Shown: positions 20,268 to 29,656 of the stretch, piece after piece | Layout: every line of letters begins with the position of its first letter | Position numbering within the stretch: position 1 is the first letter of the stretch | Assembly (NCBI GenBank): GCA_022394775.1 | Contig: JAGFCB010000038.1 | Span: forward strand, 44,619 to 108,618 | Reading direction: 5' to 3' | DNA length: 64,000 bases | From: Candidatus Poribacteria bacterium | Lineage (GTDB): Bacteria > Poribacteria > WGA-4E > WGA-3G | The notes under the pieces: generated by a model | The model's database searches: none | Told to the model about the DNA's origin: nothing | The model's input: only the letters and a program-made list of their open reading frames with translations | Position numbers and translations under genes: made by a program

Positions 20268-21014
20268 CTAATACGTCGCTCTTCCGCCGCTGACATCGTA
20301 ACACTGTCCTGTCACGAAACTCGCCTCATCAGAAGCCAAGAAATTCACAACAGCAGCGACTTCCTCCGGTTTCCCAACGCGCCCTAACGGAATCTTGCCC
20401 ACCATATAGTCAATTGTAGATTGTGCCATACCCTCCAAAATCGGTGTTTGGATTACCGCAGGTGATACGGCGTTGACACGGATGTTATAGTCGGTTACCT
20501 CTTTCGCGAGTGCTTTCGTGAGACAGATAACGCCTGCTTTAGATACCGAATACGGAATAAGCGTGGGATTCCCCTCTTTGCCAGCAATCGAGGCGATATT
20601 CACGATCCTGCCGTAGTCTTGGTCAATCATCGGTGCGATCACCGCCTTACAACACAAAAACACACCCGTGAGGTTTACGCCCATGACCGTATCCCAATCT
20701 GATTCTTCCAAGTCTGTCAAAGGCAGCGTCCGTCCCGCGATTCCGGCGTTGTTGACGAGAATATCAACGCGACCGAAAGTTGAAATCCCCTTTTCGACGG
20801 CAGCATTAACATCCGCAGACTGTGAGACATTCGCTTGAAGAGGCAGTGCCTTACGTCCGATGCCCTCAATCTGCTGTGCCACCGCTTCCGCTGCCGCCAT
20901 GTTCAAATCCATGATAGCGACATCCGCGCCAGCATTCGCGAGCCTCAAAGCAATCGCCTTACCAATACCTTGTCCAGCCCCTGTCACAATCGCAATTTTA
21001 TCCGTTAGATTCAT
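20268..21014 (-). CDS. SDR family oxidoreductase (3-oxoacyl-ACP reductase-like)
   Basis: VTGAGQGIGKAIALRL, NNAGIAG, YSVSKAGVICLTKALAKE. The ATG at 21014 is preceded by an AGGAGG Shine-Dalgarno; the called start at 21116 is rejected. Confidence 0.9.
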   Translation of the reverse strand: MNLTDKIAIVTGAGQGIGKAIALRLANAGADVAIMDLNMAAAEAVAQQIEGIGRKALPLQANVSQSADVNAAVEKGISTFGRVDILVNNAGIAGRTLPLTDLEESDWDTVMGVNLTGVFLCCKAVIAPMIDQDYGRIVNIASIAGKEGNPTLIPYSVSKAGVICLTKALAKEVTDYNIRVNAVSPAVIQTPILEGMAQSTIDYMVGKIPLGRVGKPEEVAAVVNFLASDEASFVTGQCYDVSGGRATY

Positions 21015-21570
21015 TAAAATCCCTCCTGAGTTCCAAAAAATCGTCCAATTCAACGCCGAACGCATCTGCCATCCGATTGATATAGCTGAAAAATCCAACG
21101 ACCTCCACAACAGCAAAGATCGCCTCGTCAGTGAGTCCGTAGCTGCGGAGGCGTTTGAGATCTGCTGGTGTAACAGTAGATGCGGCTTTTGTTACTTTAA
21201 CAGCGAATTCAAGGATCGCTTTTGTGGTTTCGTCAATATCCGCCTTGTGAAAATCCGTTAGAATCTGTGTAATCTGTTCATCTGTAAGTTGTGCCCGCAA
21301 CTCGTCGGCGTGTGCGATAATTCAGTAGTGGCATTTGTTGACTTTTGAGACAACAGTCGCGATCATTTCACGTTGCATCCGGCTCAGTGGAGACCCCTCG
21401 TCAAACATTATCGCTATGTAGAGTTCAATGAAAGGGCGCATACTTTTCGGTCGTACGCTGAGAAGCTTGACGATGTTGTAAAGTTGTCCTGCTCGTTCAA
21501 GCGCAGCATCGTATTCCTCTTTCACAACGCCGGTCGCGTCAGCTTCATCTACGGTCTGGATCCACGCCAT
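20998..21570 (-). CDS. AhpD-like / carboxymuconolactone decarboxylase family selenoprotein (TGA at 21322-21324 read as Sec, CxxU)
   Basis: ORFs 21322-21570 and 20998-21300 are in the same frame, separated only by one TGA. The joined protein reads ...REMIATVVSKVNKCHY-U-IIAHADELRAQLTDEQ..., with U at the resolving/peroxidatic Cys of CxxC. Confidence 0.75.
21286..21303 (-). promoter_or_regulatory. Candidate bacterial SECIS hairpin
   Basis: GAGUUG-CGGGCA-CAACUU: 6-bp stem (with one G-U pair) and 6-nt loop. The loop lies 25-30 nt after the UGA and has G at its second position. Confidence 0.5.
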
Positions 21571-21573
21571 TTT

Positions 21574-22800
21574 TTATTCTCCAATTACAACACCATATTC
21601 ACCGACAACTGCCCCTTTATGCCCGCTTTGGTAGTGGAGATGTCGTTCACCGACAATGGGTTGCGAACTTTGTGCCTCAACCGAACCGCGCACATTCCCC
21701 ATCGCGCCTTCATCTATATCGGCACAACAGAACGGCTTAATCCGCCGATGCACCTGCCTGCGGATATCTCCTTTTTTATCACGGACAATGATGTTTACAA
21801 GTGCATCCGCTTCACCGACGTTGAGGAAACGGAACCAGTCTTTTGCGCCGCTTGCCACTTCAGGGAAAAAGAGTCGGAGTCCGACGTGTCCGCCTTCCTC
21901 GGAGGCACAGGGTAGGTCAACGATAGCAGTCCCGCTGTGCATGTGCCGTTCTGCGACAATCGGTTGATCAGACCGAACCAACACGGAAGATTTGATTTTT
22001 ATATCTTCCATCTTCGGCATCCAGCACTCAAAGGGATCTAATTCGCGCTGCATCGTATTTACAGGTTTGCCGGTGCCGTCTTCATGTGCGATCAGTGTAA
22101 CCTCACCTCTCTCTTTGCCAACATTGACGATGATCGCCCAGTCCCGCCACGCCGGTCCAGTTTCTGGGAAATAGAGCGTGCGCGGTGCGTCGGAAATCAC
22201 CTGACCGTATTGTCCGACACACGTCTTTCCACCTTGATAGTGGAGATGCCGTTCACCGACAATGGGTTGTGTGCTTTGGACTTCAAGTGTGCCAGCAATA
22301 TTCCCCATGATACCTTCATTGATATCCCAACAGCACTGTGGTTTGATTCTGTGGTGGTGCTGCCGTGTAATATCACCACGTCGGTTCCGGACGATTATGT
22401 TTACCAAGGCATCCGCTTCGCCGACGTTGAGAAACCGGAACCAGTCATGTGCGCCGGGAACCAATTCGGGGAAAAAGAGTCGGAGTCCGACGGTCTCATA
22501 CTCCTCTGCAGCCCCGACGAAATCAAGAATGTTTGGATCCTTGTGCATGTGTCGTTCTGCGACAATCGGTTGATCAGCGGAGAACTGCATCGAAGAGTTC
22601 TGTTTAATTGCCTCAACATTCGGGGTCCAACATTCAAAAGGACTTATCTCTTTCTGATCTGACCATGTCGGTTGCCCGTTCTGTGCGTGTCGGGCTATTA
22701 TATTCACCTGGGTCTCCTCGGTCCCCACGTTAATGACCTGGACCCAATCTTCCCATTGGGGACCGACTTCTGGAAAATAAAGTGTTCTTGCGTTTGGCAT
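21574..22800 (-). CDS. Protein of four alternating about 100-aa modules (A-B-A-B), each ending in QPIV[AG]ERH[ML]H
   Basis: Internal repeats: RTLYFPE[VT]GPxWxDW (twice), VGLRLFFPE(L/V)..GA.DWFRFLNVGEADALVNIIVR (twice), ERHMHK / ERHLHYQ / ERHMHS / ERHLHYQ. Confidence 0.75.
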   Translation of the reverse strand: MPNARTLYFPEVGPQWEDWVQVINVGTEETQVNIIARHAQNGQPTWSDQKEISPFECWTPNVEAIKQNSSMQFSADQPIVAERHMHKDPNILDFVGAAEEYETVGLRLFFPELVPGAHDWFRFLNVGEADALVNIIVRNRRGDITRQHHHRIKPQCCWDINEGIMGNIAGTLEVQSTQPIVGERHLHYQGGKTCVGQYGQVISDAPRTLYFPETGPAWRDWAIIVNVGKERGEVTLIAHEDGTGKPVNTMQRELDPFECWMPKMEDIKIKSSVLVRSDQPIVAERHMHSGTAIVDLPCASEEGGHVGLRLFFPEVASGAKDWFRFLNVGEADALVNIIVRDKKGDIRRQVHRRIKPFCCADIDEGAMGNVRGSVEAQSSQPIVGERHLHYQSGHKGAVVGEYGVVIGE

Positions 22801-23036
22801 TAGTGCCTCCTATTTTGATGAACGAAAAATTTGTTTCTATTGCTGTGAGTGTCATAAAAATTGAGTATGTTGTGATGTGTACCGTTGTTACTATTTTAAC
22901 TTGCATATATTTATATTTTCCACTACAATTTTGCGCAATTCTATTTAGGTAGTCTTTAACGCAAGGAATTTGCCTTCGTTCCACAATGACTAAATGGTTT
23001 TGACAACTTCTATACACACCGTGAGGAAACAATTCA

Positions 23037-23324
23037 ATGGCAGCAAAAAAATTATCAGATGCACAAATCCAAGCAAATCTTGAACAAGTTGACGGTTGGA
23101 CGATCGAAGACGGTAAACTGCACAAGGAATTCCAGTTCGACACCTTCGTTACGGCGTTCGGATTCATGGCACAACTCGCTTTGGTCGCTGAATCGATGAA
23201 CCACCATCCAGAATGGTTCAACGTCTATAATCGCGTGACAATCGACCTAACGACCCACGATGCTGGAGGTATCAGCGAACTGGACTTTCAGTGGGCAAAA
23301 CAGGCGGATGCAATTAGGGGTTAA
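23037..23324 (+). CDS. phhB: 4a-hydroxytetrahydrobiopterin dehydratase (pterin-4a-carbinolamine dehydratase)
   Basis: [66 protein letters not shown]. Confidence 0.92.
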   Translation: MAAKKLSDAQIQANLEQVDGWTIEDGKLHKEFQFDTFVTAFGFMAQLALVAESMNHHPEWFNVYNRVTIDLTTHDAGGISELDFQWAKQADAIRG

Positions 23325-23356
23325 ATCAGGGTCTGTCGTCAGAAACGGAGAAACGC

Positions 23357-24304
23357 ATGGATAAACTGAAAGTTTTAATTGGTAGTAGACAAGCCCCAGA
23401 AATTGAGGCGATGCTCTCAGATGTTCCAACGGGTGTTGAGGTTCGATTTTTACCGCATGGCGGCTCCTTACGTGAGCATATCGCTGATGCTGAGATTTTA
23501 TTCGGACATATCGGTGAAGATGCGATGTCAAACGCGACCGCGCTTCGTTGGGTCCACCAGCCACACGCAGGCGTGGAAGGGTTTATGTACCCGGCTTTTA
23601 AAGAGAGTGATGCGATACTAACCAATTGCCGCGGTCTGTACGGTAGACAGATCGCTGAACACGCTTTCGCCTTGCTTTTGTCCATTACTCGGCAAATCCC
23701 GACGCAACTGGAGTTCATGAAGACCAAGCATTGGGAACGCGTGCCGTGTATAGAACTGGCGGGAATGACGATGGGTATTTTGGGGCTTGGTGGTATCGGT
23801 AGAGCGATTGCTGTCCGTGCACGAGCGTTTGAATTTAATGTTATCGCTGCTGATGCCGAACCGATGGATAAGCCTGAGACTGTCTCGGAACTCTTTGGTT
23901 TAGATGGACTGATGGAATTTCTGGAGAAATCACACATCCTCGTGGTGTGCTGTCCAAGTACCCCGGAAACACATAAACTCCTATCACACGCGCAGTTCAA
24001 TCAGATGCCAGATGAGAGTTACGTTGTGAATATTAGTCGCGGTAAGGTTATAGATGAGACGGCGTTGGTGGCAGCACTCCAGAGCGGGAAAATAGCGGGT
24101 GCGGGATTAGATGTGACGTATACGGAGCCGTGTCCCCCTGAGAACCCGTTGTGGGAACAGCCGAACGTGATTTTGACCTCACACAGTGCGGGGGCCTCAC
24201 AACATATTCGGAGGCGCGCCATGCAACTCTTTATTGATAACCTACACCGCTATGTAGCCGGTGAACCGTTAGCCAACGTTGTTGATAAACAGAAGGGATA
24301 CTAA
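23357..24304 (+). CDS. D-2-hydroxyacid dehydrogenase family protein
   Basis: MGILGLGGIGRAIAVRARAF, VNISRGKVIDETALVAALQSGKIAGAGLDVTYTEPCPPENPLWEQPNVILTSH. Confidence 0.92.
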   Translation: MDKLKVLIGSRQAPEIEAMLSDVPTGVEVRFLPHGGSLREHIADAEILFGHIGEDAMSNATALRWVHQPHAGVEGFMYPAFKESDAILTNCRGLYGRQIAEHAFALLLSITRQIPTQLEFMKTKHWERVPCIELAGMTMGILGLGGIGRAIAVRARAFEFNVIAADAEPMDKPETVSELFGLDGLMEFLEKSHILVVCCPSTPETHKLLSHAQFNQMPDESYVVNISRGKVIDETALVAALQSGKIAGAGLDVTYTEPCPPENPLWEQPNVILTSHSAGASQHIRRRAMQLFIDNLHRYVAGEPLANVVDKQKGY

Positions 24305-24332
24305 TAAACCACAACACAGAAATGGAGAAAAA

Positions 24333-25406
24333 ATGAGCGAAAAAACGTATCGTGCAGCGGCAATCGGGCATACCGGGGCTGGTAACTTCGGACACGGATT
24401 ACATACCCCGTACAAAGCCATAGAAAATGTTGAGTTTATCGCTGTCTCTGACCCTAACGAAGAAGGTAGAGAGAAGGCAGCAGCAGAGGCGGGCGCATTG
24501 CGCAGTTACGCTGACTATCGGGACATGCTTGAAAAAGAGGAACTTGACATCGTGAGCGTTTGTCCTCGCTGGACAACGGAGCACCTTGATATGGTAACTG
24601 CCTGTCTTGAGGCAGGGTGCAGTGTCTATTCCGAGAAACCGATGACGAGTACGCTCGCAGACGGTGATAAGATCGTTGAAACAGCGAAAGCACGCGGATT
24701 AAAGGTCGCAGTAGCGCATCAAGCGGTCTATCTCCCCGCAACGCACGCTATCAAACAGATGCTTGACGATGGGAAAATCGGCACGATCCAAGCGATCTAT
24801 GCCAGTGGTAAGCAGGATCACCGCGGTGGCGGCGAGGACATGATTGTTCTCGGCACCCACACGTTTAATATGATGCGCTTTTTTGTGGGTGATGTCGCAT
24901 GGATGCAATCTCATGTTACCACAAATGGCAAAGAGATTGCCTATGGTGATGACCATAAGCCGACAGAACCTGTGGGCCCCGTTGCAGGCGACTGCATCAA
25001 TAGCTACTTCGCTTTCAAAAGCGAGGTTTCTGGATTTTTTCAGTCTCGGAGAGATCAGGCTGGCTCCGGTAGATACGGTATGGAAATCGTTGGCAGTGAG
25101 GGCACTTTCTCACTTCGGGGTGATGTTGCAAACCGACTTATGGTATATCCGTATCCGGTGCTGGTGCCTTCAAACACAGACCAAGAATGGGAAGCCATCG
25201 ACTTAGACCAAACCCCTTTCTCGCAAGGGAATGAACTCGCGATTCGCGATCTGATTGATGCGATTGAGAACGACCGAAAACCCATCTCTGCTGCTGAAGA
25301 CGCTGTTGCCGCATTGGAGATGATTCTTGGTGCTTATGCGTCTCAACTGACTGGACAACGCGTCTCTTTCCCGATAGCAAACCGAGAACACCCGCTAAGC
25401 AGATAA
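24333..25406 (+). CDS. Gfo/Idh/MocA family oxidoreductase
   Basis: MSEKTYRAAAIGHTGAGNFGHGLH...; YSEKPMTSTLADGDKIV. ATG at 24333 preferred to 24279. Confidence 0.87.
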   Translation: MSEKTYRAAAIGHTGAGNFGHGLHTPYKAIENVEFIAVSDPNEEGREKAAAEAGALRSYADYRDMLEKEELDIVSVCPRWTTEHLDMVTACLEAGCSVYSEKPMTSTLADGDKIVETAKARGLKVAVAHQAVYLPATHAIKQMLDDGKIGTIQAIYASGKQDHRGGGEDMIVLGTHTFNMMRFFVGDVAWMQSHVTTNGKEIAYGDDHKPTEPVGPVAGDCINSYFAFKSEVSGFFQSRRDQAGSGRYGMEIVGSEGTFSLRGDVANRLMVYPYPVLVPSNTDQEWEAIDLDQTPFSQGNELAIRDLIDAIENDRKPISAAEDAVAALEMILGAYASQLTGQRVSFPIANREHPLSR

Positions 25407-25423
25407 CACTAAACTAATAGTTA

Positions 25424-25445
25424 GGCGAGGTCTCAGTACCTCGCC
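25424..25445. terminator. Hairpin between convergent genes
   Basis: GGCGAGGT-CTCAGT-ACCTCGCC perfect 8-bp stem. Confidence 0.5.
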
Positions 25446-25451
25446 ATCCCG

Positions 25452-26168
25452 TTACACCGGTATCGTTTTCCGAATACCATTTTCATAACTGACCTCATAA
25501 TCTCCCGCCGGTACATCCATCGCGCGCACAGCGAGTTCACCGAAAGTGACGAGCGGTTCCGAAAGCAGTAGCAACTCATCAAGCGATTCAGTGGGTGTTT
25601 TGTCTGTTGTATCCAACACAATCTTACGTCCGCTATGCGAAAAGAGGGATTTGTCAATCTCTGCCTGAAAGAGTTGTTTGAGAATCGAGATGTCGGCTTT
25701 CTTGATGATTTGGTATTCGTGTGGGTCTGTCTCCATCCGTTCCTCAATTGCGGCATCGCTGGCAGTCACGTGGATCATCACGACATCCGGTAACCGTGCT
25801 TCAATCACCTGTGTTTCATAGCCGCGCTGTGCGTTGATGTGATACTTCGGATAATATGGACTCTCAGGGTCACCGCCATAGAAGGAGGAATAAACAAATT
25901 CCTCAATGTGCCACCCAGCGATCATAGTATTCGGGTAGTTTTTGATCACCTCGACGTGATACTGGAGTTGCATCCGTTGCATCCGTTCCTTTACATCGTC
26001 CGGGAAATTTATGTACGCCGCTCTCGATTCGGGACTCAGCGTTGAATCTGGGATCGTAAAATGATCGTCCACGTGAACTCTCAATTTCCTGTGCTGGTAA
26101 TAGTTCGTTAATAGGTTGACTAATGTCGATTTTCCTGCGTACTCAATGCCGACAAAGATACATCTCAT
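25452..26168 (-). CDS. P-loop (thymidylate/deoxynucleoside) kinase-like protein
   Basis: MRCIFVGIEYAGKSTLVNLL Walker A at the N-terminus. The upstream extension to 26489 overlaps a plus-strand gene and the AT-rich promoter region, so it is rejected. Confidence 0.65.
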   Translation of the reverse strand: MRCIFVGIEYAGKSTLVNLLTNYYQHRKLRVHVDDHFTIPDSTLSPESRAAYINFPDDVKERMQRMQLQYHVEVIKNYPNTMIAGWHIEEFVYSSFYGGDPESPYYPKYHINAQRGYETQVIEARLPDVVMIHVTASDAAIEERMETDPHEYQIIKKADISILKQLFQAEIDKSLFSHSGRKIVLDTTDKTPTESLDELLLLSEPLVTFGELAVRAMDVPAGDYEVSYENGIRKTIPV

Positions 26169-26351
26169 AAAAAACCTCGCTATTGAATCAATGAATAAAC
26201 AACTTAGGAACACTATGTTATATGTATCACGAAAATAGAAAAATGTCAAATACCTATTCCAATTTCCAATTTTTTGATCATCTTGACAATCGGACATTTG
26301 CAAGGTATAATAGTTTTTAAAATCTGAGGACTTTAATACAAGGAGACACAG

Positions 26352-26687
26352 ATGGAAAAAACTCAGACCGTCGAAATCTACGATGCGGAATACGAAACAA
26401 CCTATACCGCCCACATCCAAAAAAACGGCGACGGTTGGATAGGTTGGATACAGGAACATCCTCAGGTGAAATGTGAGGAAAGTACGCAAACAGTATTGCT
26501 GAAAACCCTTGAGAAAACGCTTTATGAAACTTTAGAAGCCGACTGGGAAGCATGGGATAGGCAGATAGAAGAGGACGCTAAAACAGGTAAACTTGATAAA
26601 TTGAATAAAAAAGCCCTTGAAGATTTGAGGGCGGGCAGGTGCAAAGATCTATTCTCAGTCATCGGAACAGAAACGAAGTCATCCTAA
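26352..26687 (+). CDS. HicB-like antitoxin-fold protein (solitary)
   Basis: YTAHIQKNGDGWIGWIQEHPQVKCEESTQTVLLKTLEKTL resembles the HicB fold; C-terminal KLNKKALEDLRAGRCKDL. Confidence 0.5.
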   Translation: MEKTQTVEIYDAEYETTYTAHIQKNGDGWIGWIQEHPQVKCEESTQTVLLKTLEKTLYETLEADWEAWDRQIEEDAKTGKLDKLNKKALEDLRAGRCKDLFSVIGTETKSS

Positions 26688-26705
26688 TCCGAAAATATTC
26701 ATCAA

Positions 26706-27716
26706 ATGTTAACAATAGGTAACCTCAACATTCCAAATTTTCCCCTATTACTTGCACCGATGGAAGATGTCAGTGATCCACCGTTCCGCGTGGTCTGCAA
26801 GGAGAACGGTGCGGATATCATGTACACCGAATTCATCTCCTCGGAGGCACTCATCCGTGACGCTGCGCCGAGTGTCGCTAAGTTAGACATCTTTGAAGCG
26901 GAGCGACCTATTGGCATCCAGATCTTTGGGCACGATATTGAATCTATGCGCGCTGCTGTCGAAATCACTGAGAAGGTGCAACCCGACATCATCGACATTA
27001 ACTATGGCTGTCCCGTCAAGAAGGTCACGTGTAAAGGCGCGGGTGCGGGTATTTTACAAGATATACCCAAGATGGTTAAGATGACTGCTGAGATGGTGAA
27101 AACCACGCATCTACCCGTAACCGTTAAGACCCGACTCGGTTGGGATGATAGAACGAAGTATATCGTTGAAGTCGCTGAACGGCTACAGGATGTCGGTATC
27201 CAAGCCATCGCTATTCACGGCAGAACCCGACGACAGATGTATAAAGGCGATGCGGACTGGACGCTCATCGGTCAGATTAAGGACAACCCGCGCATGAGAA
27301 TCCCTGTTTTCGGAAATGGTGATGTCGATAGCCCTCAGAAAGCGGCAAAAATGCGCCAACAATACGGCGTTGACGGCATCATGATCGGGCGTGCCGCGAT
27401 TGGATACCCTTGGATTTTTAACGAGATTAAACACTATTTCAAAACCGGTGAATTGCTGCCGCTCCCGTCAATAGATGACCGTATCGCTGTTTTCAGAAAG
27501 CACCTTGATTTCTCGATTAAGTGGAAAGGCTTAAGACGCGGACTTTTAGAGATGCGTCGGCACTATAGCAACTACTTTAGGGGCATCCCGCACGTCAAAC
27601 CTTTCCGTTACCGTCTCGTCACATGCGATAGCTACGACGGTGTTTTGGGGATTGTAGATGAACTCCGAACGCACGCGCTTATGGCAAGCGACCTCGTAAC
27701 GCATCTCGGAAGTTGA
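26706..27716 (+). CDS. dusB: tRNA-dihydrouridine synthase
   Basis: LAPMEDVSDPPFRVVCKENGADIMYTEFIS, DINYGCPVKKVTCKGAGAGIL, IAIHGRTRRQMYKGDADW. Confidence 0.93.
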   Translation: MLTIGNLNIPNFPLLLAPMEDVSDPPFRVVCKENGADIMYTEFISSEALIRDAAPSVAKLDIFEAERPIGIQIFGHDIESMRAAVEITEKVQPDIIDINYGCPVKKVTCKGAGAGILQDIPKMVKMTAEMVKTTHLPVTVKTRLGWDDRTKYIVEVAERLQDVGIQAIAIHGRTRRQMYKGDADWTLIGQIKDNPRMRIPVFGNGDVDSPQKAAKMRQQYGVDGIMIGRAAIGYPWIFNEIKHYFKTGELLPLPSIDDRIAVFRKHLDFSIKWKGLRRGLLEMRRHYSNYFRGIPHVKPFRYRLVTCDSYDGVLGIVDELRTHALMASDLVTHLGS

Positions 27717-27836
27717 AAAGGTAGCGACGGCGAGATCGCTCCTACATTAAGATAGCTGCTAATATACGCTTGACTTGAAAGGTAAATAATACTATCATAT
27801 TAAAAAATCGAATCTTTACAACAATAAAGGACCACA

Positions 27837-28661
27837 ATGGATAAAATACCTTTTATGAAACTCAGTGGTGCGGGTAACGATTTCGTTATTATCAATAATC
27901 TGGCGAAGATCGTTGATAGCACCGATACAGAATTTGTAAAAAAACTCTGCCAACGCCGTATGTCCGTTGGTGCTGACGGCGTTCTTCTCGTCGAGAAGGC
28001 AGACGATGTTGATTTTCGGATGCGCTACTTCAACGCCGATGGTGGCGAGGTGGAAACCTGTGGAAACGGTGCACGCTGTATTTCCAAATTCGCCTATCTC
28101 AACGGCATCGCGTCCGCACAGATGCGATTTTTAACGAACGCCGGAATTTATGAATCCGAAATAGTGGGTGAGAACGTTAAAGTTCGTATGAGTGATCCAA
28201 CGGATATTCGGCTGAATGTTCCACTTCAACTCGACGATGGGTTGCACGCCGTCGGCTTCGCCAATAGCGGTGTACCGCACGTTGTTTTTTTTGTAGAGGA
28301 CTTAGAAAGGACAGATGTTTTTAACCTTGGGCAGCAGACCCGCTACCACGACAATTTCAAGCCGGAAGGCACGAATGCTAACTTTATCCGTATTGAGTCG
28401 CCAGGGTTAATTGATATTCGGACGTATGAACGTGGTGTTGAAGATGAGACCCTTGCCTGTGGCACCGGGTCAATCGCTTCTGCCATTATCGCTGCGACAT
28501 TAGGAAAAGTGGTCCCGCCTGTTTCCGTCAAAACAGCGAGTGGAATTGTTTTAAAGATCCATTTTGAAGTAGAAAACGGCGAAGCCCAAAACGTCTATCT
28601 TGAAGGCGATGCCCGCGTTATCTACGTCGGTGACCTGACAGCGGATGCGTGGAACTATTAA
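27837..28661 (+). CDS. dapF: Diaminopimelate epimerase
   Basis: MKLSGAGNDFVIINN, FNADGGEVETCGNGARC, YERGVEDETLACGTGSIASAI. Confidence 0.96.
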   Translation: MDKIPFMKLSGAGNDFVIINNLAKIVDSTDTEFVKKLCQRRMSVGADGVLLVEKADDVDFRMRYFNADGGEVETCGNGARCISKFAYLNGIASAQMRFLTNAGIYESEIVGENVKVRMSDPTDIRLNVPLQLDDGLHAVGFANSGVPHVVFFVEDLERTDVFNLGQQTRYHDNFKPEGTNANFIRIESPGLIDIRTYERGVEDETLACGTGSIASAIIAATLGKVVPPVSVKTASGIVLKIHFEVENGEAQNVYLEGDARVIYVGDLTADAWNY

Positions 28662-28720
28662 ACCGGTATGCAGCCGATTCCTCTTACGTGAGGCTTTATA
28701 GAATAAGGAGAATTTAGATC

Positions 28721-29596
28721 ATGTTTCAAGGCTCTTATGTTGCACTTGTCACACCGTTTAAGGACGATGAATCGCTTGACGAAGCGAAACTCAAGGAACT
28801 GATACAATTTCAGCTTGACGGCGGCACGCACGGCATCGTCCCGTGTGGCACAACAGGCGAATCCCCTGCGCTGTCTGAGGCTGAACATGACAGAGTGGTA
28901 GAACTCACTGTTGAGACAGTAAACGGACAGGTCCCAGTTATCGCTGGCACAGGTTCTAACTCAACGACGCGCACCTTACGTGCGACGCAGCACGCCAAAG
29001 CAGCGGGTGCGGATGCTGCCTTGATTGTTACTCCCTATTACAACAAACCTACTCAAGAGGGTTTGTATGCCCACTATATGAAAATCGCTGACACGGTGGA
29101 CATCCCGATCGTCGTCTACAACGTTCCTGGACGTTGTGGCACTGACATCCTTTCACCGACAATCGCGCGCCTTGCGGCACACCCAAACATTGTTGCGCTT
29201 AAAGAGGCAACGGGTGAACTCAAACGTGCAAGTGAAGTCGTCAACTTATGTCCAGACGATTTCGTCGTGCTCTCAGGCGATGATGTTAACACACTACCGA
29301 TTCTTGCTGTCGGTGGCAAAGGTGTAATCTCAGTTGTCGCGAATGTTGCCCCAGCAGATGTCGCGGAGATGTGCAACGCTTTCCACGCAGGTAATCTTGA
29401 ACTCGCCCAGAAGCTTCACTACAAAACGTTGCCACTGGCAGTTGATCTCTTTATTGAGACGAACCCGATTCCAGCGAAAACCGCGCTCCAACTCATGGGG
29501 AAACTCAACGGGAAATTGCGGTTGCCCCTCGCACCGATGGTTCACGCGAATCTTGAGTCCTTGCGGCAGACGCTCACGGAAACAGGTTTGATTTAG
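28721..29596 (+). CDS. dapA: 4-hydroxy-tetrahydrodipicolinate synthase
   Basis: GSYVALVTPFKDDESLD, GTTGESPALSEAEHDRV, YYNKPTQEGLYAHY, VYNVPGRCGTDI. Confidence 0.96.
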   Translation: MFQGSYVALVTPFKDDESLDEAKLKELIQFQLDGGTHGIVPCGTTGESPALSEAEHDRVVELTVETVNGQVPVIAGTGSNSTTRTLRATQHAKAAGADAALIVTPYYNKPTQEGLYAHYMKIADTVDIPIVVYNVPGRCGTDILSPTIARLAAHPNIVALKEATGELKRASEVVNLCPDDFVVLSGDDVNTLPILAVGGKGVISVVANVAPADVAEMCNAFHAGNLELAQKLHYKTLPLAVDLFIETNPIPAKTALQLMGKLNGKLRLPLAPMVHANLESLRQTLTETGLI

Positions 29597-29656
29597 AAAA
29601 AAATGGTAGGTGCGGTATCTCAATTGCACCTTCTTTCTTAATCGGAAGCCGTTGCC

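Noticed and set aside
20998-21300. ORF 20998-21300(-) as an independent TTG-initiated gene
   Set aside because: It is in frame with 21322-21570 across a single TGA and lacks a ribosome-binding site. The joined protein matches one AhpD-like domain.
22084-22662. 192-aa and other plus-strand ORFs opposite 21574-22800
   Set aside because: They mirror the internal repeats of the minus-strand protein, so they are repeat-derived shadows.
23326-24000. 224-aa minus-strand ORF opposite the D-2-hydroxyacid dehydrogenase
   Set aside because: Antisense to a strongly recognised enzyme; Ser/Pro/Arg-rich shadow translation with no motif.
26169-26489. N-terminal extension of the P-loop kinase ORF
   Set aside because: The Walker A region begins right after the ATG at 26168. 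The extension overlaps the plus-strand HicB-like gene and an AT-rich intergenic region.
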